This document shows positions 1-8,235 of a DNA stretch of 64,000 nucleotides, piece by piece. The stretch covers positions 1,366,001 to 1,430,000 of the forward strand of contig JAWKQO010000001.1 of NCBI GenBank assembly GCA_041390105.1, given 5' to 3'. Both the position numbers and the translations under genes were made by a program. The notes beneath the pieces were generated by a model. The model searched no databases. It saw only the letters and a list, made by a program, of their open reading frames with translations, and had not been told where the DNA came from. This stretch comes from Gemmatimonadota bacterium (GTDB lineage: Bacteria; Gemmatimonadota; Gemmatimonadetes; Longimicrobiales; Gaopeijiaceae). Each line of letters starts with the position of its first letter. Position 1 is the stretch's first letter.

Positions 1-799
1 TGGAGGCAACCACGCGGTACTCGCCGTCCTCCGGAAACGTGAGGGTCAGTCGCGCGTTGCACCCACCTGCCCCGTCGTCGTCCACCGCCATGCTTTCCAG
101 GCCGGGCCCGTTGGCGTAGAGGATCGCGTCGAATGCTTCGCTCTCCATATCGATGGTCAAGGTCATTCCGGCCGTTCCGAGGAGCCCCCAGGCCAGGGCG
201 GGAGACCCATCGGGGAGCGTAAAACCGCCCTGCATGAGCTCGGCCTCGACCACATCGCCATCGACGAGCATGCGCCCGTCGGTGGGCACGTCTTCCACCT
301 GCCAGCCCCACCCGTCACCCCCACCGGCAAACGAGCAGTCGTCGCCGTCCTGGCGCGGACCCGCTTCATTGGCGGCCTTCAGCGTGAACGTGCCGCCCTC
401 ACCCGAAATGGACGAAGCCACCACGAGGTAGGGACCATCCGCAGGAAGGACCACGTCCAACCGGGCACTGCATCCCTGCGCCCCGTCGTCGTCGGTGACG
501 GCCTCGGCGAGACCGGGGCCCATCAGGTAGAGGTACGCGTCGAACTCCTCGCTGAGCAGCTCGAGCACGAGACCTTCGCCGGCCCTACCTTTGAGTTCCC
601 ACGCCTGCACATGCTGGCCACCGGGTAGCGCGTAGTCGTCCGCCCCCAGCGTCCCCGCCTGTTCGTAGCCCGCCGCCAGTGTGCGCCCCTCCGTGGGCAA
701 CAACATGAGGATCGAGCGCGACTCCTGCCCGGCCAAGCCCTGCCCTGCGAGCAAGGTCATTGCGAACGCCACCCATCCGGTCCTGCGTCTACGGGACAT
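1..799 (-). CDS. Secreted protein with repeated PPC-like beta domains (partial, C-terminus off the left edge)
   Basis: The frame is open from an ATG at 799 to the left edge, about 266 codons. It begins with an arginine-rich n-region, a hydrophobic stretch and an AGQ-type cleavage site, so the product is exported. Two similar units follow. Each has a segment like EAFDAILYANGPGLE or EFDAYLYLMGPGLAE, then a DDDGA..GC acidic turn and a strand ending YRVVAS or YLVVAS. This pattern resembles bacterial pre-peptidase C-terminal (PPC) domains, which often accompany secreted proteases; no catalytic domain is visible in the part present. The start overlaps the end of glpD by 11 bases in another frame, so the two are probably co-transcribed. 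The function is unknown and the PPC assignment is by pattern only. Confidence 0.6.
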   Translation of the reverse strand, partial: MSRRRRTGWVAFAMTLLAGQGLAGQESRSILMLLPTEGRTLAAGYEQAGTLGADDYALPGGQHVQAWELKGRAGEGLVLELLSEEFDAYLYLMGPGLAEAVTDDDGAQGCSARLDVVLPADGPYLVVASSISGEGGTFTLKAANEAGPRQDGDDCSFAGGGDGWGWQVEDVPTDGRMLVDGDVVEAELMQGGFTLPDGSPALAWGLLGTAGMTLTIDMESEAFDAILYANGPGLESMAVDDDGAGGCNARLTLTFPEDGEYRVVAS

Positions 800-2351
800 A
801 GATCCTCGCCATCTCCGTGAAGTGCTCGACCTGCGTGTCTACCCAATGCGCATCCCGACCCAACGCGGTGGCCATCACCGCTGCCACGGTCGGAGCGGCC
901 TCCACCGCCGCGCGCGCGTCCAATATGAGACTGCGACTCCGCCGCGCGAGTACGTCATCCACGGTGCGGGCCATCTCCTCGCGCACGAACCAGACGACCT
1001 CTCCAACGGTGAGCTCGAGTCGCTCGTGCACGGCCTGATCCCAGCCTGCCTGCGCCTCGATCACCGCCTCCACCTCCGGCGCATCCGACCCGTAGGACGC
1101 GAGGCGGCCGAAGCGCTCCGCGTGCGCGTGGTAGCCATGCAGCCGAAGCTCGCGCGTGACGCAGTCGCGGGGTTCCAGGCCGGCCAGGGGAACGGCGAAG
1201 TCCACGGCATCCTCCGCCATGCGGCGATAGGTGGTCCATTTCCCTCCGGCGATGGTCACCAAGCCACTCTCGGACACCTGGATGGAATGCTCGCGCGAGA
1301 TCTTCGCGGTATCTCCGCTCTCCGCCACGCTCCCCACCAAGGGGCGGATCCCGGCGAACACAGAGAGCACGTCGGCGGGCGTGGGATCCTCCTCCAGATA
1401 GCGGGCGGCATGCTCGAGAATGAACGCCACCTCTTCAGGAAGCGGTCGAGGCTCCAGTTCCACCGACTCCAATGGCGTGTCGGTGGTCCCGATCAGGACA
1501 CGATCCAGCCAAGGGATGGCGAAGAGAACGCGCCCGTCGTCCGTGTGCGGGACCATGATCGCCGAGTCACCCGGCAGAAAGCGCTTGGGCAGCACCACAT
1601 GCACGCCCTGACTGGGGCGCACGATGGGCAGCGCGGCGGGGTCGTCCAGGCGCCGCAGGCCGTCGGTGAAGGCCCCGGTGGCGTTGATCACGAGACGGCC
1701 CGCCACGGAATGGCGAGTGTCGGCTTCCAGGTCGTGCAGCACCACGCCGGCCAGGTAGCCCTGGCCATCCCGGGTCAGGCCCGTAACCTGCGCATAGTTC
1801 AGCAGGATGGCACCCTGCTCCGCCGCAGTCATGGCCAGGTGGATGAGGAGCCGGGCATCATCGAACTGTCCGTCGTGGTAGACCACGCCTCCACGAAGAC
1901 CTTCGGTCTCGATGGTGGGCAACCGCTCGACCGTCTCTTCCTTGCTCAAGTTGCGCGAAGGCCCGAATCCGTAGCGACCGGCCAGGGCGTCGTAGACGCG
2001 CATGCCGACCCCGTAGAAGGGGGCTTCCCACCATTGGTAGTTCGGAACGACGAACGGAAGGTCGTGAACCAGATGGGGCGCGTTCTCGCGCAGCACGCCC
2101 CGCTCCCGCAGTGCCTCCATCACCAAAGGCAGGTTCCCCTGCTGGAGGTAGCGGACTCCGCCGTGGATCAGCTTGGTGCTGCGGCTGGAAGTACCCTTGC
2201 CGAAATCACTCTGCTCGACCAGGAGGGTATCGTACCCGCGCGAAGCGGCATCAACGGCGATCCCGATCCCCGTGGCGCCCCCGCCCACGATGATCAGGTC
2301 CCAGGGCTCGACACGCTCTTCGAGCCGTCTCCACATGTCGCCGCGATCCAT
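789..2351 (-). CDS. glpD: FAD-dependent glycerol-3-phosphate dehydrogenase
   Basis: This 520-residue protein should oxidise sn-glycerol 3-phosphate to dihydroxyacetone phosphate at the inner membrane and pass electrons to quinone. An N-terminal Rossmann strand with GGGATG (residues 23-28) and LLVEQ binds FAD. Typical GlpD/GlpA family segments follow: SSRSTKLIHGGVRYLQ, a GQFDDARL segment, GTTDTP, and the late GGKWTTYRRMAEDA. Length matches the family (about 500-560). No glycerol kinase or facilitator is nearby, so it may serve phospholipid glycerol turnover as much as glycerol uptake; that is inference. The next gene overlaps its last 11 bases. Confidence 0.95.
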   Translation of the reverse strand: MDRGDMWRRLEERVEPWDLIIVGGGATGIGIAVDAASRGYDTLLVEQSDFGKGTSSRSTKLIHGGVRYLQQGNLPLVMEALRERGVLRENAPHLVHDLPFVVPNYQWWEAPFYGVGMRVYDALAGRYGFGPSRNLSKEETVERLPTIETEGLRGGVVYHDGQFDDARLLIHLAMTAAEQGAILLNYAQVTGLTRDGQGYLAGVVLHDLEADTRHSVAGRLVINATGAFTDGLRRLDDPAALPIVRPSQGVHVVLPKRFLPGDSAIMVPHTDDGRVLFAIPWLDRVLIGTTDTPLESVELEPRPLPEEVAFILEHAARYLEEDPTPADVLSVFAGIRPLVGSVAESGDTAKISREHSIQVSESGLVTIAGGKWTTYRRMAEDAVDFAVPLAGLEPRDCVTRELRLHGYHAHAERFGRLASYGSDAPEVEAVIEAQAGWDQAVHERLELTVGEVVWFVREEMARTVDDVLARRSRSLILDARAAVEAAPTVAAVMATALGRDAHWVDTQVEHFTEMARIYVP

Positions 2352-2488
2352 CGGGGGCCGTCTCCGTTGGGGGGCTGCTTGCTCCGAGCGACCTCACGAA
2401 GCTAGCGTGGCCCGGCCCGCCGCCAACCCCCGGAGGCTCGCCTCCCCTCGGCACATGCCATAGCCCGCGGTTCGAGCGAATTGCCGTC

Positions 2489-4036
2489 ATGGTCACGGAA
2501 TCTCCGCCTTCCCTCCACGCGACTGCTCAGGTCTCAACGGCGGTGGCCCGCACCCCACAGCGCTCGGGCAAGATCGCGCTCCTGACCGAAGCGCTGCAGT
2601 CCGCCGGGGCACGGTGGCGACCGCTGGTGGCAGTCTACCTGTCCGGAACCCTCCCTCAGGGGCGGATCGGCATCGGACCCGCCACCCTGCGGGACGCGGC
2701 CCTCACGACGCCGGCCGCCGCCCCTTCGCTCACGCTCGCCGAGGTCGATACCGCGCTCTCGCACATCGCTGAGCAGTCCGGTCCCGGATCCGCGAGCCGG
2801 CGGAGCGCGGCGCTCCGGCAGCTCCTCTCCCGCACGACCACGGACGAGCGGGACTTCCTGATTCCCCTCCTTCTGGGAGGCCTTCGCCAGGGCGCGCTCG
2901 AGGGGCTCATGGCTGAGGCGGTCGCGCAGGCGGAGAACCTCGGGCCGGCGGCGATCCGGCGCGCGCTGCTGCTGGCGGGGAGCCTGAGCGAGGTGGTCGA
3001 AGCGTCCACACGTGGTGCGGACGCGTTGGATGCCCTGACCGTCCAGCTCTTTCGTCCGCTCAAGCCCATGCTGGCAGCCCCCGCCTCTTCGCCCACCGAC
3101 GCCCTCGAGCAGTTGGGAAGCGCAGCGTTCGAGTACAAGCTGGACGGGGCGCGCGTGCAGGTACACAAGTCGGGAGACGATGTGCGCGTCTATACGCGTG
3201 CCCTGAACGACGTGACGGACGCGGTGCCCGAAGTCGTGCAGCAGGTGCGGGCGCTTCCGTTCGGCTCCGGCATCCTCGACGGCGAGACGTTGGCCGAGGA
3301 CGAACAGGGGCGTCCCCATCCGTTCCAGGTCACGATGAGCCGTTTCGGGAGCAGCGGCGAGCGCGAGGAGATCCGGGCTCGCTTGCCGCTCACCACCACC
3401 TTCTTCGATGTCCTCGCGCTGGACGGTCGAGCGCTGCTGGACGAACCCTACCGGGAACGCAGGGAGCACCTGCTGGGAGCCGTGGGGGAAGCCGCAGTGC
3501 CGGCTCGCATCTGCACGACGCCGGAGGACGCCAGCGCCACGCTGGACGAGGCCCGGCTGGCGGGGCACGAAGGCGTCATCGCCAAGGCCTTGGATGCCCC
3601 ATACGAAGCGGGACGGCGGGGTAGCACATGGTTGAAGGTGAAACCGACCTACACCCTCGATCTCGTGGTCCTGGCCGCAGAATGGGGGCACGGCCGCCGC
3701 AGCGGGTGGTTGAGCAACCTGCACCTGGGCGCCCGGGGCCCGAGTGGATTCGTGATGCTGGGCAAGACCTTCAAGGGGCTGACCGACGAGATCCTGCGCT
3801 GGCAGACCGCCGCCCTGCTGGAGCTGGAGGTGCGGCGCACGCGGCGCACGGTCTATGTACAGCCCCGCCTGGTCGTGGAGATCGCGTTCGATGGCGTCCA
3901 GGAGAGCTCACGCTACCCGGGTGGGGTAACGCTCCGCTTCGCTCGCCTGCGCGGCTACCGGCTGGACAAGGGGCCAGAGGAGGCCGACACCGTCGACACC
4001 GTACGCGCTCTACGCCACCCTGGCCTGACCGGCTGA
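2489..4036 (+). CDS. ATP-dependent DNA ligase (LigB/archaeal type)
   Basis: The 515-residue product seals nicks in duplex DNA using ATP. It has an N-terminal all-helical DNA-binding region (about 1-195). The adenylation domain carries motif I EYKLDGAR with catalytic Lys217, then LDGE, FFDVLAL, EGVIAK and the WLKVKP motif V. An OB-fold C-terminal third contains ARLRGYRLDKG. Size and domain order match mycobacterial LigB and archaeal Lig rather than the LigD end-joining enzyme. There is no Ku, polymerase or nuclease domain beside it, so a repair accessory role next to the chromosomal NAD-dependent ligase is likely but inferred. The ATG at 2489 lies 137 bases from the divergent glpD start. Confidence 0.92.
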   Translation: MVTESPPSLHATAQVSTAVARTPQRSGKIALLTEALQSAGARWRPLVAVYLSGTLPQGRIGIGPATLRDAALTTPAAAPSLTLAEVDTALSHIAEQSGPGSASRRSAALRQLLSRTTTDERDFLIPLLLGGLRQGALEGLMAEAVAQAENLGPAAIRRALLLAGSLSEVVEASTRGADALDALTVQLFRPLKPMLAAPASSPTDALEQLGSAAFEYKLDGARVQVHKSGDDVRVYTRALNDVTDAVPEVVQQVRALPFGSGILDGETLAEDEQGRPHPFQVTMSRFGSSGEREEIRARLPLTTTFFDVLALDGRALLDEPYRERREHLLGAVGEAAVPARICTTPEDASATLDEARLAGHEGVIAKALDAPYEAGRRGSTWLKVKPTYTLDLVVLAAEWGHGRRSGWLSNLHLGARGPSGFVMLGKTFKGLTDEILRWQTAALLELEVRRTRRTVYVQPRLVVEIAFDGVQESSRYPGGVTLRFARLRGYRLDKGPEEADTVDTVRALRHPGLTG

Positions 4037-4052
4037 GCGGGAGTCCCGCACC

Positions 4053-5369
4053 CTACCAGCAGAGCCCGTCGTAGTCCGCCGTGCCCTCGAAGGGGATCCG
4101 CACCAGATCCACGATCACCTGGTCCGGTCGGGTGCGCGCCAAGGCTTCCTCGAACTCGCGGTTCTTGTGCGCCACCACGATCGTGTCCCCGTGCGCGACC
4201 ACCTCGTCGATGTCATCACGCATCAGGGACCAGATATGCGGGATCTCGCCCTCGATGTACTCCTTGTTGGCCCCCATCACCTGCGCCTTGGAGACGTTCC
4301 GATCATAGATGGCCAGCTCCATGCCACGCCCGATCAGGTGCTCGATGAGGGTCACCATGGGTGACTCACGGAGATCGTCGGTCCCGGCCTTGAAGCTCAT
4401 GCCCAGAATGCCGATCCGGCGGTTCCCTTTGGCCAGGATGCGCTCGGCCGCCAGTTGCACCTGGCGGTCGTTGGAGGGCAGGATCGAGTTCAAGACCGGT
4501 GTCTCGACATCGAGGTCCCGGGCCAGGAACTGCGCTCCCCGGATGTCCTTGGGGAGGCACGACCCTCCGAAGGCGAATCCCGGCTTCAGGTAGTAGGGCG
4601 AGAGATTGAGCTTGGTGTCCTGGCAGAAGATCTCCATGACCTGATGCGAGTCCACGCCGAGCTGCTTGGCCACGTTCCCGACCTCGTTGGCGAACGAGAC
4701 CTTGAGGCCATGGAAGCAGTTGCAGATGTACTTGACCATCTCCGCCACCTTGATGTCGGTGCGGTAGAGCGGCGCTTCGATACCCGCGTAGAGAGCCGCC
4801 ACCCGTTCCACGCCTTCAGCGCTGGTTCCACCGATCAGCGTAAAGGGTGGGTCGTAGAAGTCCTTGATCGAGGTCGACTCGCGAAGGAACTCCGGGTTCA
4901 TGCAGACATGGATCTCCCCGTCGGCGACACGCTTGCCGGAGGAGCGCTCCAGGGCGGGTACCACCAGGTCCTCGACGGTGCCGGGAAGCACGGTGCTGCG
5001 GATGACGACGGTATGCGGCGCGGCCTTGTGGGCCAACACGGCGCCGATCTGTTCGCTGACCCGCTCGACATAGCGGAGGTCGAGGCTGCCGTTCTTGTTG
5101 GACGGCGTCCCCACGCAGATCAATGATACCTCGCTGCCTTCGATGGCCTCCGTCACGGAGTCCGTGGCCCGCAGGCGGCCGGCTCCCACCATGGCTCCGA
5201 CGAGCTCGTCGATGCCCTCCTCGACGATCGGGGAGTGCCCACCGTTGATGATCCCCACCTTGGTGGGGTTCACATCCACCCCGATGACCTGGTGGCCCTC
5301 TTTGGCGAAGCAGGCCGCGGAGACGCACCCCACGTACCCCATTCCGAACACGCTGAGCCGCGTCGACAT
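4053..5369 (-). CDS. algD: GDP-mannose 6-dehydrogenase (AlgD-like)
   Basis: The 438-residue protein belongs to the UDP-glucose/GDP-mannose dehydrogenase family, which oxidises the C6 hydroxyl of a nucleotide sugar twice to a uronic acid. It shows an N-terminal NAD fold (VFGMGYVG), the MNPEFLRES segment, catalytic Cys271 in GGSCLPKD, and LGMSFKAGTDDLRESP in the C-terminal domain. The MNPEFLREST and SFKAGTDDLRESP wording is closer to AlgD (GDP-mannose to GDP-mannuronate) than to Ugd, but substrate choice cannot be proven from motifs. The divergent neighbour is a heparinase/alginate-lyase-like gene, supporting a uronic-acid exopolysaccharide role. It is convergent with the ligase gene, separated by 16 bases. 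Confidence 0.85.
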   Translation of the reverse strand: MSTRLSVFGMGYVGCVSAACFAKEGHQVIGVDVNPTKVGIINGGHSPIVEEGIDELVGAMVGAGRLRATDSVTEAIEGSEVSLICVGTPSNKNGSLDLRYVERVSEQIGAVLAHKAAPHTVVIRSTVLPGTVEDLVVPALERSSGKRVADGEIHVCMNPEFLRESTSIKDFYDPPFTLIGGTSAEGVERVAALYAGIEAPLYRTDIKVAEMVKYICNCFHGLKVSFANEVGNVAKQLGVDSHQVMEIFCQDTKLNLSPYYLKPGFAFGGSCLPKDIRGAQFLARDLDVETPVLNSILPSNDRQVQLAAERILAKGNRRIGILGMSFKAGTDDLRESPMVTLIEHLIGRGMELAIYDRNVSKAQVMGANKEYIEGEIPHIWSLMRDDIDEVVAHGDTIVVAHKNREFEEALARTRPDQVIVDLVRIPFEGTADYDGLCW

Positions 5370-5536
5370 CCTGCTGGACCTTCCTCGTTCTGGCTGCGGG
5401 CTGGAGAATCGTAGCGCGTCCAGGCAATTTTGGTACCGCCACCGGGGCTGCCCTGGGGGCCCGTCCTACGGGCAGTTCGACTCGCTGCTGGGCTGGATCT
5501 GTTGAGGAATCGCAACGAACCGGGGCATCGGGCGAC

Positions 5537-7771
5537 GTGAGTCGCCTCCAAAAGCTGGCCCGCATGGGCCCCTCCGAGGTCGCGGAGCGGGTGGGACAGG
5601 CCCTGGCGCTACGCCGGGACCGCACCCTGGGCTCTGCGCGAACGCGCTCTCCCTCCGGCCAGGCCTTCCTGGCTCGACACCTGGAGGGCAGCCCTCGCTC
5701 GGCCGCCCAACTGCTGGAGCGCTTCCAGGAGCGGCCGCCCCGGTTCTTCCCCGGTCTCGACGATCCGGCGGCGAGCGCGGCCGCCCTCGAGCGGGCGCGG
5801 CCCGGGTCGGGGGCCCGTGCGGTGGCCGAGGCCGAAGACGTCCTGGAGGGCCGGATCCGGCTCTTCGACCGGGTGTGGAGCTTCGACCCCGTGCCCGACT
5901 GGAGCTACGAGCCCCTCTCCGGATTGCGCTACCGGTCCGATCATTGGAGCAGGATCGACTACCTCGACCCGCGGGTGGGAGGCGAGTACAAGCTCGTCTG
6001 GGAACTGGCACGCCACCAACACTTCCTCACACTCGCCCGCGCGGCCGCGGTCAGCGGCGAGGAACGCTGGGCGGACGCCTGCCTGGAACACCTGGTCGAC
6101 TGGATCGAGCGCAATCCCCCGGGCCGTGGCATCCACTGGGCCAGCAGTCTGGAGCTCGCCTTCCGCATCCAGTCCTGGTTGTGGGCGCTCCATGCCTTCC
6201 GCCACTCACCCGCGCTCACTCCCGACCGTTTCCTGACGGTGTTGCGCTCGATCGAGACGCACGGCCTGCACATCGACCGCTACTTCTCCACCTACTACAG
6301 CCCGAACACGCACCTGACCGGGGAAGCCTTGGCGCTCTACACCATCGGCGTCGCCCTCCCCGAGCTCCGACGCGCCGAGCGATGGAGAGCACGGGGTCGC
6401 AGCGTGCTGGAGGATTGGGCCGACACGCACATCCGCGAGGACGGCACCTATTTCGAGCAATCCACGGCCTACCAGCGCTATACGGTGGACTTCTATCACC
6501 AATGGGCCATCCTGGGCGCGCACTGCGATGGGCCTCCGCCAACGCGGGTGCTGGCCCGACTCGACGCGGCCGTAGACCATCTCGCCCGCATCACGCTCCC
6601 CAGTGGCTGCATTCCCCTCCTGGGCGACGACGACGGCGGGCGCACCTGGCCGCTGGATGAGCGACGACGCGCGGATGTCCGGCCTGCCCTGGCCACTGGC
6701 GCGGTGCGGGCCGGTCGCCCGGACTGGAAGGCAGTCGCCGGCGATGCCGTCGACGAGGTGGCGTGGCTTCTGGGTCCGGAGGGCCTGGACCGCTATGTGG
6801 CGCTCCCGTCCACAAAGGCTCGGGGCGGCGCGCATGCCTACCCGGACGGCGGGCTGTATCTGTCCACCTCCGATGGGCCCGACCATGCCGACTACGTGCT
6901 GATCGATTGCGGCCCGCACGGAGCCTTCAACTGCGGCCATGCCCACGCGGACCTGCTGTCGGTGGTGGTGGCGCTGACGGGGCATGAGGTGCTCGTCGAT
7001 CCGGGCACGTTCACCTACTCCTCCCTGCCGGAACGCCGCGATCACTATCGCTCCGCCATCGCCCACAACACGGTGACCGTAGACGATCAGGGGCCGTCCA
7101 CACCCGGCAGTGCCTTCCACTGGACGCGGATCGTCCATGGAACGGGGGCGCAGTGGCAGGCCTGGGAGGATGCCCGCGCCTTCCTGGGCGGACACCAGGG
7201 CTTCCCCGGCGGGGGTGGCCACCGCCGGGCCTTGGTGCACTTGCCTGGCGTCCTGGTGGCGTGGTCGGACACCATCACAGGAGCGCCGGACGCTGCACCT
7301 TCGGTGGCGCGGCTCCACCTCGCCGCCGGTGCGACTGCCGCGCTCACGGAGAATGGTGTGGAGGTCGCCGGTCGGGCCCGGATCTCCCTGCTGGGGCAGG
7401 CGGGATCCCCGTCACTGCTGGCCGACCGCGTCTCCCCCAGCTACCGGAGCGAGCTGGACGCGACGACGCTCGAGATCCCCATGGGCGCAGCGCCGCTCTT
7501 GACGGTGGTCACCCCGCCCGGCCCGGAGCCGCTGAGGCGGAGCGGCGCCTTCGAGCTCCCGCTCTCCGGCGGAGCGGGGAGCGTGATGGTGGCCGCCGGC
7601 CCCTGCGCACTCCCGGACCTCCAGGTGGAGAGCGATGGCGACCTCCTGTGCCTGCGCCTGCGGGACGGTACCCCCATCGAGATCCTGGCTGTGGGTGCCA
7701 CCCGGCTCACCCACCGTGGCCGTAGCCTCCTGGCGACGGCCACGCCCGGGATCGCCCGTCTGCCGCTCTGA
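5537..7771 (+). CDS. Heparinase II/III-family polysaccharide lyase
   Basis: A 744-residue protein read from a GTG start. The N-terminal half is an alpha/alpha-toroid with the NTHLTGE segment (about residue 256) that supplies Asn, His and Glu to the active site in heparinase II/III and alginate-lyase relatives. The C-terminal half is a beta-sandwich beginning with FNCGHAHADLLS and VLVDPGTFTY, also diagnostic of the family. No clear signal peptide is seen; relatives in exopolysaccharide clusters often share this MSRLxKLxRMxPSEVxxR type of start. It is divergent from the algD-like gene (167 bases between), so the pair may make and trim an acidic polysaccharide. The actual substrate is not known. 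Confidence 0.85.
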   Translation: MSRLQKLARMGPSEVAERVGQALALRRDRTLGSARTRSPSGQAFLARHLEGSPRSAAQLLERFQERPPRFFPGLDDPAASAAALERARPGSGARAVAEAEDVLEGRIRLFDRVWSFDPVPDWSYEPLSGLRYRSDHWSRIDYLDPRVGGEYKLVWELARHQHFLTLARAAAVSGEERWADACLEHLVDWIERNPPGRGIHWASSLELAFRIQSWLWALHAFRHSPALTPDRFLTVLRSIETHGLHIDRYFSTYYSPNTHLTGEALALYTIGVALPELRRAERWRARGRSVLEDWADTHIREDGTYFEQSTAYQRYTVDFYHQWAILGAHCDGPPPTRVLARLDAAVDHLARITLPSGCIPLLGDDDGGRTWPLDERRRADVRPALATGAVRAGRPDWKAVAGDAVDEVAWLLGPEGLDRYVALPSTKARGGAHAYPDGGLYLSTSDGPDHADYVLIDCGPHGAFNCGHAHADLLSVVVALTGHEVLVDPGTFTYSSLPERRDHYRSAIAHNTVTVDDQGPSTPGSAFHWTRIVHGTGAQWQAWEDARAFLGGHQGFPGGGGHRRALVHLPGVLVAWSDTITGAPDAAPSVARLHLAAGATAALTENGVEVAGRARISLLGQAGSPSLLADRVSPSYRSELDATTLEIPMGAAPLLTVVTPPGPEPLRRSGAFELPLSGGAGSVMVAAGPCALPDLQVESDGDLLCLRLRDGTPIEILAVGATRLTHRGRSLLATATPGIARLPL

Positions 7772-7819
7772 AACCTCCTGCCCAGGCGCGGCGTACCTCC
7801 TGAAGACGAAATTTTTTTT

Positions 7820-7830
7820 TGGTCATACCA
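7820..7830. promoter_or_regulatory. Short inverted repeat, possible BlaI-type operator
   Basis: TGGT-CAT-ACCA forms a small palindrome nine bases before the ATG of the BlaI-like gene, partly overlapping the ribosome binding site. BlaI-family repressors bind dyads and usually repress their own operon, so this is a plausible operator half-site. It is short and no second copy was found, so the assignment is weak. Confidence 0.25.
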
Positions 7831-7839
7831 GGAGGGGGC
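7831..7839 (+). promoter_or_regulatory. Ribosome binding site deciding the BlaI-like start
   Basis: GGAGGGGGC directly precedes the ATG at 7840. The reading frame is open back to a TTG at 7819, but this strong purine tract makes the ATG the likely start. Confidence 0.7.
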
Positions 7840-8235
7840 ATGGCTCGATCGGCGGATCTCGGCCGGCTCAGTCGTCGGGAGCGGCAGATCATGGAAGCGC
7901 TCTACCTGCATGGGGAAGCGACCGCAGATGGAGTGTGTGAGGTCCTCCCCGACGAGCCCGGCCTCGACTCGGTGCGCGTCACGCTCCGGAACCTCGAAAA
8001 GAAGGGGTACGTCCACGTCGAGCGCTCGGGCACGCTCAATCGCTACCGTCCGCGGGTGCCCCGGGCGCAGGCGCGGCGTTCAGCGTTGCAGGACCTGGTC
8101 ACGACGTTCTTCGGCGGCTCGTCCGCCAACGCCATGCTGGCGCTGTTGGACCTCCCGAGCGAGGGCCTCACGGACGAGCAGCTCGCCGAGCTTTCCCGGC
8201 GCATCGAGGCGACCCGCAAGGAGCGTCACCCATGA
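7840..8235 (+). CDS. BlaI/MecI/CopY-family transcriptional repressor
   Basis: A 131-residue winged-helix regulator. The N-terminal segment (LSRRERQIMEALYLHGEAT, then VRVTLRNLEKKGYVHVERSG) is the typical BlaI helix-turn-helix and wing. The C-terminal part carries the dimerisation helix (LVTTFFGGSSANAMLALL) as in BlaI/MecI. Such repressors are cleaved or released through an M56 membrane protease, and such a protease is encoded next, overlapping by ATGA at 8232-8235. It is expected to repress this four-gene operon. The inducing signal is unknown; no beta-lactamase is encoded here. Confidence 0.9.
   Translation: MARSADLGRLSRRERQIMEALYLHGEATADGVCEVLPDEPGLDSVRVTLRNLEKKGYVHVERSGTLNRYRPRVPRAQARRSALQDLVTTFFGGSSANAMLALLDLPSEGLTDEQLAELSRRIEATRKERHP

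Noticed and set aside
681..2405. Long plus-strand open frame of 574 codons
   Set aside because: It is antisense to glpD, has no family-like sequence and is explained by G+C-rich third positions of glpD.
4037..4049. GCGGG-AGT-CCCGC hairpin between ligase and algD-like genes
   Set aside because: The five-base stem is too short and lacks a T-run, and such stems are expected often at this G+C content.
7811..7820. T-run before the BlaI-like gene as an intrinsic terminator of the lyase gene
   Set aside because: No stable hairpin directly precedes the T-run; CCTCCTG/CAGGAGG arms nearby flank it with a loop of about 27 bases and include the ribosome site.
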